Shown here: in pieces, positions 60,690-64,000 of the stretch
Layout: each line of letters starts with the position of its first letter
How positions within the stretch are numbered: position 1 is the first letter of the stretch
The notes under the pieces: generated by a model
The model's database searches: none
Told to the model about the DNA's origin: nothing
The model's input: only the letters and a program-made list of their open reading frames with translations
Made by a program: the position numbers and the translations under genes
NCBI GenBank assembly: GCA_033961575.1
Contig: CM066729.1
Location: forward strand, 33,018,501-33,082,500
Direction of reading: 5' to 3'
Length of the DNA: 64,000 nucleotides
From: Aselliscus stoliczkanus
Taxonomy: Eukaryota; Chordata; Mammalia; Chiroptera; Hipposideridae

Positions 60690-61626
60690 TTTTTAAATAA
60701 TTTATAAGCGTATGTTATTCCCTATAAAGTTTTCACTGCTGATGATGAAATTTGTTTTGTGATAGTTTGCAAAATTCTTCTCTAGCGAATGTTAGAAAGT
60801 TAAGTCTTCTGAGTTTAAGCACAAGAGAAATAGGATGATTTCATAAAATAAAAGAGGTAATTTGGTTCTATCATTAAGAAATATAGGCTTATGTGAAGAA
60901 ATTAAATTTATTTCTTTGCTGGAAAGTGATGTTATTTGCACAAAAGAAATAGAACATGTGGCTGAAATTTTTTTTGTTTTCAGTTATCCTTCTAGATTAG
61001 TTTTTTAACTGCAATGTATTTACTAAAGGAATATTCAAAATATAAAACGTATTAGAGAAGTTTATTTTAAAATCTTTGAGTGTAATGATGTCATTAATCT
61101 GTGTTTTTAAACTTATAATGGGAAATAGTTATTTTAAGGTACAGTGTGATTATATTAAAATCTTTTAAAAATCAATTAATGAGAATAGATTAAGTTAAAT
61201 CTCAGTAAGACAATTTTTAGAAATATCATACAGTTGATAAAATGTGTAGATTTTCTACAAGTTCTTCAAAGCACATAACAGAAATACATAAAGCAGTGTA
61301 CTATAGTTACTTTATACTAACCCCGTGAGGGTAGATTTGATATTTAAGAAGTACAATTAGATGATGAAAAGATGTCTGTGGTTCATTGTGCAAGTAGTAA
61401 AGTCAGCAAAGGTAGTGTTTCAAAGAGCGCAACAAATCTGAGTACTAAATACCAATAACGGAGAAAGAGGTTTGGTGTTTTCAAATACTTTTTAGGAAGA
61501 GGAAAATAAATTAGAATGAAACTTGAGTCTTTGTTTCAACCATAAATTTTGAAAAATTCAGCCAGTGTTCACTAATTCATTCATCTGCATGGATACTTCC
61601 CAACATCTTTATGAAAATAATTTTTT
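60690..61626. other. AT-rich sequence, nothing recognised
   Basis: No open frame of note and no recognised repeat. Confidence 0.5.
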
Positions 61627-61644
61627 AAAAGATGAACTAAAAGG

Positions 61645-61756
61645 GGCCGGCTGAGTGGCGCGGTGGTTAAGCACTGGCCTAGGAAGCCAGTGGCCCTGGT
61701 TCGGTCCCACATATGAGGGCCAGTGACACTGCCCTCAAAAAAAAAAAAATAAAATA
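61645..61756 (+). mobile_element. tRNA-derived SINE, copy 5 (youngest-looking)
   Basis: Full-length: GGGGCCGGCTGAGTGGCGCGG head, box A, arm ACTGGCCTAGGAAGCCAGT, box B 'ccctggttcggtccc', 'gagggccagtgacactgccctc' and an A-tail with a TAAAAT end. The 18-bp perfect duplication AAAAGATGAACTAAAAGG lies at 61627-61644 and 61757-61774. A perfect long duplication implies recent insertion. Confidence 0.95.
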
Positions 61757-62004
61757 AAAAGATGAACTAAAAGGAAACACTGTTTTTCCAACAGAACAAG
61801 TTCCCATAAAAAATTCCAATCAATTCTCAATTTCATTAATCATGCTCCTTTTTCAATTATAACACAATCTACAGCATGGTCTAATAAACTGTGTATTAAG
61901 ATAAGAAGAAAACACCCCTCAAGACACTCCTATAACTGCAACAAACATGTGTGGCATCCTCATTTTCAAATATGTAAATCACACATACTTTTCACGACCA
62001 ATTG

Positions 62005-62205
62005 CAATATCACTACCTCCTCCAAAAAGATACACTGGCTGATATTAACTTCCCTTTTTCCTGAGAATTTACAGCAAAATCTTTGCTACTCTTTTATGGT
62101 ATTAATCACTTTTTACTAATACCTGTAGGATTTTGCGTATTGGTCTGATCCTTTTTATTGTGACTGAAGACCTTTGAAGACAAGGCGTGTATTGAAATTT
62201 AAACT
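62005..62205 (+). repeat. probable L2 3' end
   Basis: 'cactacctcctccaaaaagatacactggctgat', 'tttatggtattaatcactttttac' and 'gaagacctttgaagacaaggcg' follow the 3' end of L2 in order. Diverged. Confidence 0.55.
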
Positions 62206-62559
62206 TTCATATGCATTTATTTTGTACTATTGATATATTCAAAAGAAAACCTAGTAATATATTTGTAAGTTATGACTGTGTGATGAAGGACCAAAGGAAA
62301 AATAAGAAAGGAACACATGAATGAACCACTCAAATTAAAAAGGTTAACACTCATATAACCTTGAATCTGCCCTGATCTCCTATTCTATTTTCCTGACCTT
62401 GTTGAGATCAAGTATATACTAAATTTTATGTTCCCTATTCTTTTGTTTTTCCATAATAGTTTATAAAATAATCTGTGACTATATAATTGTACAATACATT
62501 GTTTCAGTTTTTAAATTTTTTTGAATCGTATCATAATTTGTGCATTATTTTATGGCTTC

Positions 62560-64000
62560 CAATTTTACCTCAGACATTTTTATTCTAAGATATTACCACG
62601 GATCTATGGTCTACATATTTTTAGTAATATATAGTATTAATTTATTCATTTACTAGTAAATGAAATTTTTCTTTGTATTTTGCTACTATAAGCGTTACTA
62701 CACATATCTCCTAGAGTAAGTGTGCATAGGTTTCCCCAGGTTATGTAGGTAGGAATGAAACTGCTGGGGGCATAGTTTAGGTGACCACATTTTTTAAGTT
62801 GCTATATCAATTTAATGTTCCCACTAGCAGTGTGTAAAAGTTGGCCCACATCCTCATCAATATGTATTATTGTCAGACTTAAATTTTGACCATCCCAGTG
62901 GACTTATAATGTTATCTAATTGTGATCTAAATTTGCATACTTATGGTTACCAATGCAGTTGAACATTTTTTCATGTGAGTACTTTCCTAGTTCTCTTTGT
63001 AAAATGCCTGTTCATATCATTTACCTGTTTTTCTGTTTGGTTGTCTTTCATGTACTGACTTACTGAAATTTAATAATAAGCTGTATATACTGGACTAATT
63101 TTAGTTATGTATGTTGCAAATACTTTCTTTCCTCATGAGAATTACCTTTTAATTCTTTTTAAAGTGTGTTTTAATTAAAAGTGGTTTTTCATTTCAATTA
63201 ATTTGAATAATTTGTTTTTCTTTATGATGATGGCTTTGGAGGTCTTAAAAAATACTTCCATATACACTTGCTTTAGTGGTATGTTATATATTATTTTAAT
63301 TTTTTTAAACTGTCATTTTATTTGTAATCACTTAATCCATTGAAAATAGACTTTTGTGTGTAGTGTGAGGTAGATCTCCAATTTTACTTTTCCCTATGGA
63401 TAACCAACTATCTGAGAGCTTCTATCAATTTTTCTCTCCTTTCCCCAGTGATTTGAATTGACATCTTAATCTTAAACCAATTTTCTGGGTTTGTTTCTGG
63501 GTTTTGGTTCCATTGTTCAATTGCCTATGCTTTGCTCAATATCACTTGGTCTTAATTACCTTTAGTCTATAAGTCCTAAAAACAGGTAGAAATGATCCCT
63601 CCCCACCTCCAGCTAAACATTGTTTTTCTTAGTACTGTTTATTCTTGACCCTTTTTTTCATACACCTTTTACAATTCATTGTTAAGATTCTTTTTAAGAA
63701 ACCTATTGATTTTTGAGTTTTTTCTTGGAATGACAATGAATCTATAAATCCATCCTGTGAAATAAACATCCATGAATATTGTATGCCTCATTGCTTAGGC
63801 TTTTTTTACTGATTAGAATTACACTTCAAAATTTTTTCCAGTAAGTATATACGCATTTTTTATATCTTACTAAATACCTTAGCTTTTGATAGTATTTCAA
63901 ATTGTTTTAATTTTGGGGGATTAATAATTGTAAAGTCAATTTATGTATTAACCTTTAGATTATTTTAGCTTAAGTATATAATTATAAAATCAGAAAATAC
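62560..64000 (-). mobile_element. old L1M ORF2/3' region, running off the window
   Basis: Reverse-complement L1M sequence: 'gaatgaaactgctgggggcatag', 'gttcccactagcagtgtgtaa', 'catcccagtggacttataatg', 'ttgaacattttttcatgtgag', 'gtgtagtgtgaggtagatctccaattttac', 'aattgcctatgctttgctcaatatcacttgg', 'ggaatgacaatgaatctataaatcc'. The protein frame is thoroughly broken. The right edge is beyond the window. Confidence 0.8.

Overview
The window looks like a stretch of placental-mammal nuclear DNA from a gene desert or a very large intron. It is AT-rich, and I find no open reading frame, exon chain or RNA gene that supports a functional gene. Nearly everything recognisable is interspersed repeat: L1, L2, MIR, Tigger, MaLR and MER5A families typical of eutherians, plus younger lineage-specific insertions. 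The young L1 3' ends and a short tRNA-derived SINE (about 105 bp, five copies) suggest a bat, from remembered family resemblance. Alu, B1/B2, CanSINE, BovB/Bov-tA and ERE-type SINEs were not seen. The order (bat) is a moderate-confidence inference and the species is undetermined.

Layout. 1-14 kb: mostly unique AT-rich DNA with one SINE, MIR relics, an old L1-like repeat (6.4-7.0 kb), a Tigger3-type deletion derivative (7.7-8.2 kb), a solo-LTR-like element (8.3-8.9 kb) and microsatellites. 14.1-17.9 kb: a composite of two Tigger2/MER2-type transposons arranged head to head. The first carries a decayed transposase on the minus strand and has been hit by a young L1 and a SINE; the second contains a MER8-type element. 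20-23.4 kb: an old L1M interrupted by a SINE and by a Tigger1 deletion derivative, which is itself split by a young L1. 27.7-29.6 kb: the same three-layer architecture with Tigger3. 31-36 kb: L2, a mariner MITE, a (TG)n tract and a second copy of the 6.4 kb repeat. 39.0-39.8 kb: the only GC/CpG-rich island, with long open frames on both strands and no recognised homology. 40-49 kb: L1M, a large (AT)n/(GA)n tract, L2, MIR, an hAT-type MITE, a MaLR LTR split by an L1, and more L1 pieces. 49.6-52 kb: a diverged 62-bp direct repeat pair with a hairpin between the copies and an L1. 53.8-64 kb: MER5A, an ERV2-like solo LTR, L1 pieces including one with a 5' inversion, the youngest-looking SINE, and old L2 and L1M.

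Functionally there is no pathway or operon here. The value of the window is its stratigraphy: nested insertions with readable target-site duplications give relative ages (L1M, then Tigger, then young L1/SINE). The island at 39 kb and the direct-repeat/hairpin pair at 49.6-52 kb are the parts not explained by families I recognise. Repeat names come from memory of consensus sequences, so subfamily labels and edges are approximate unless a duplication is stated.
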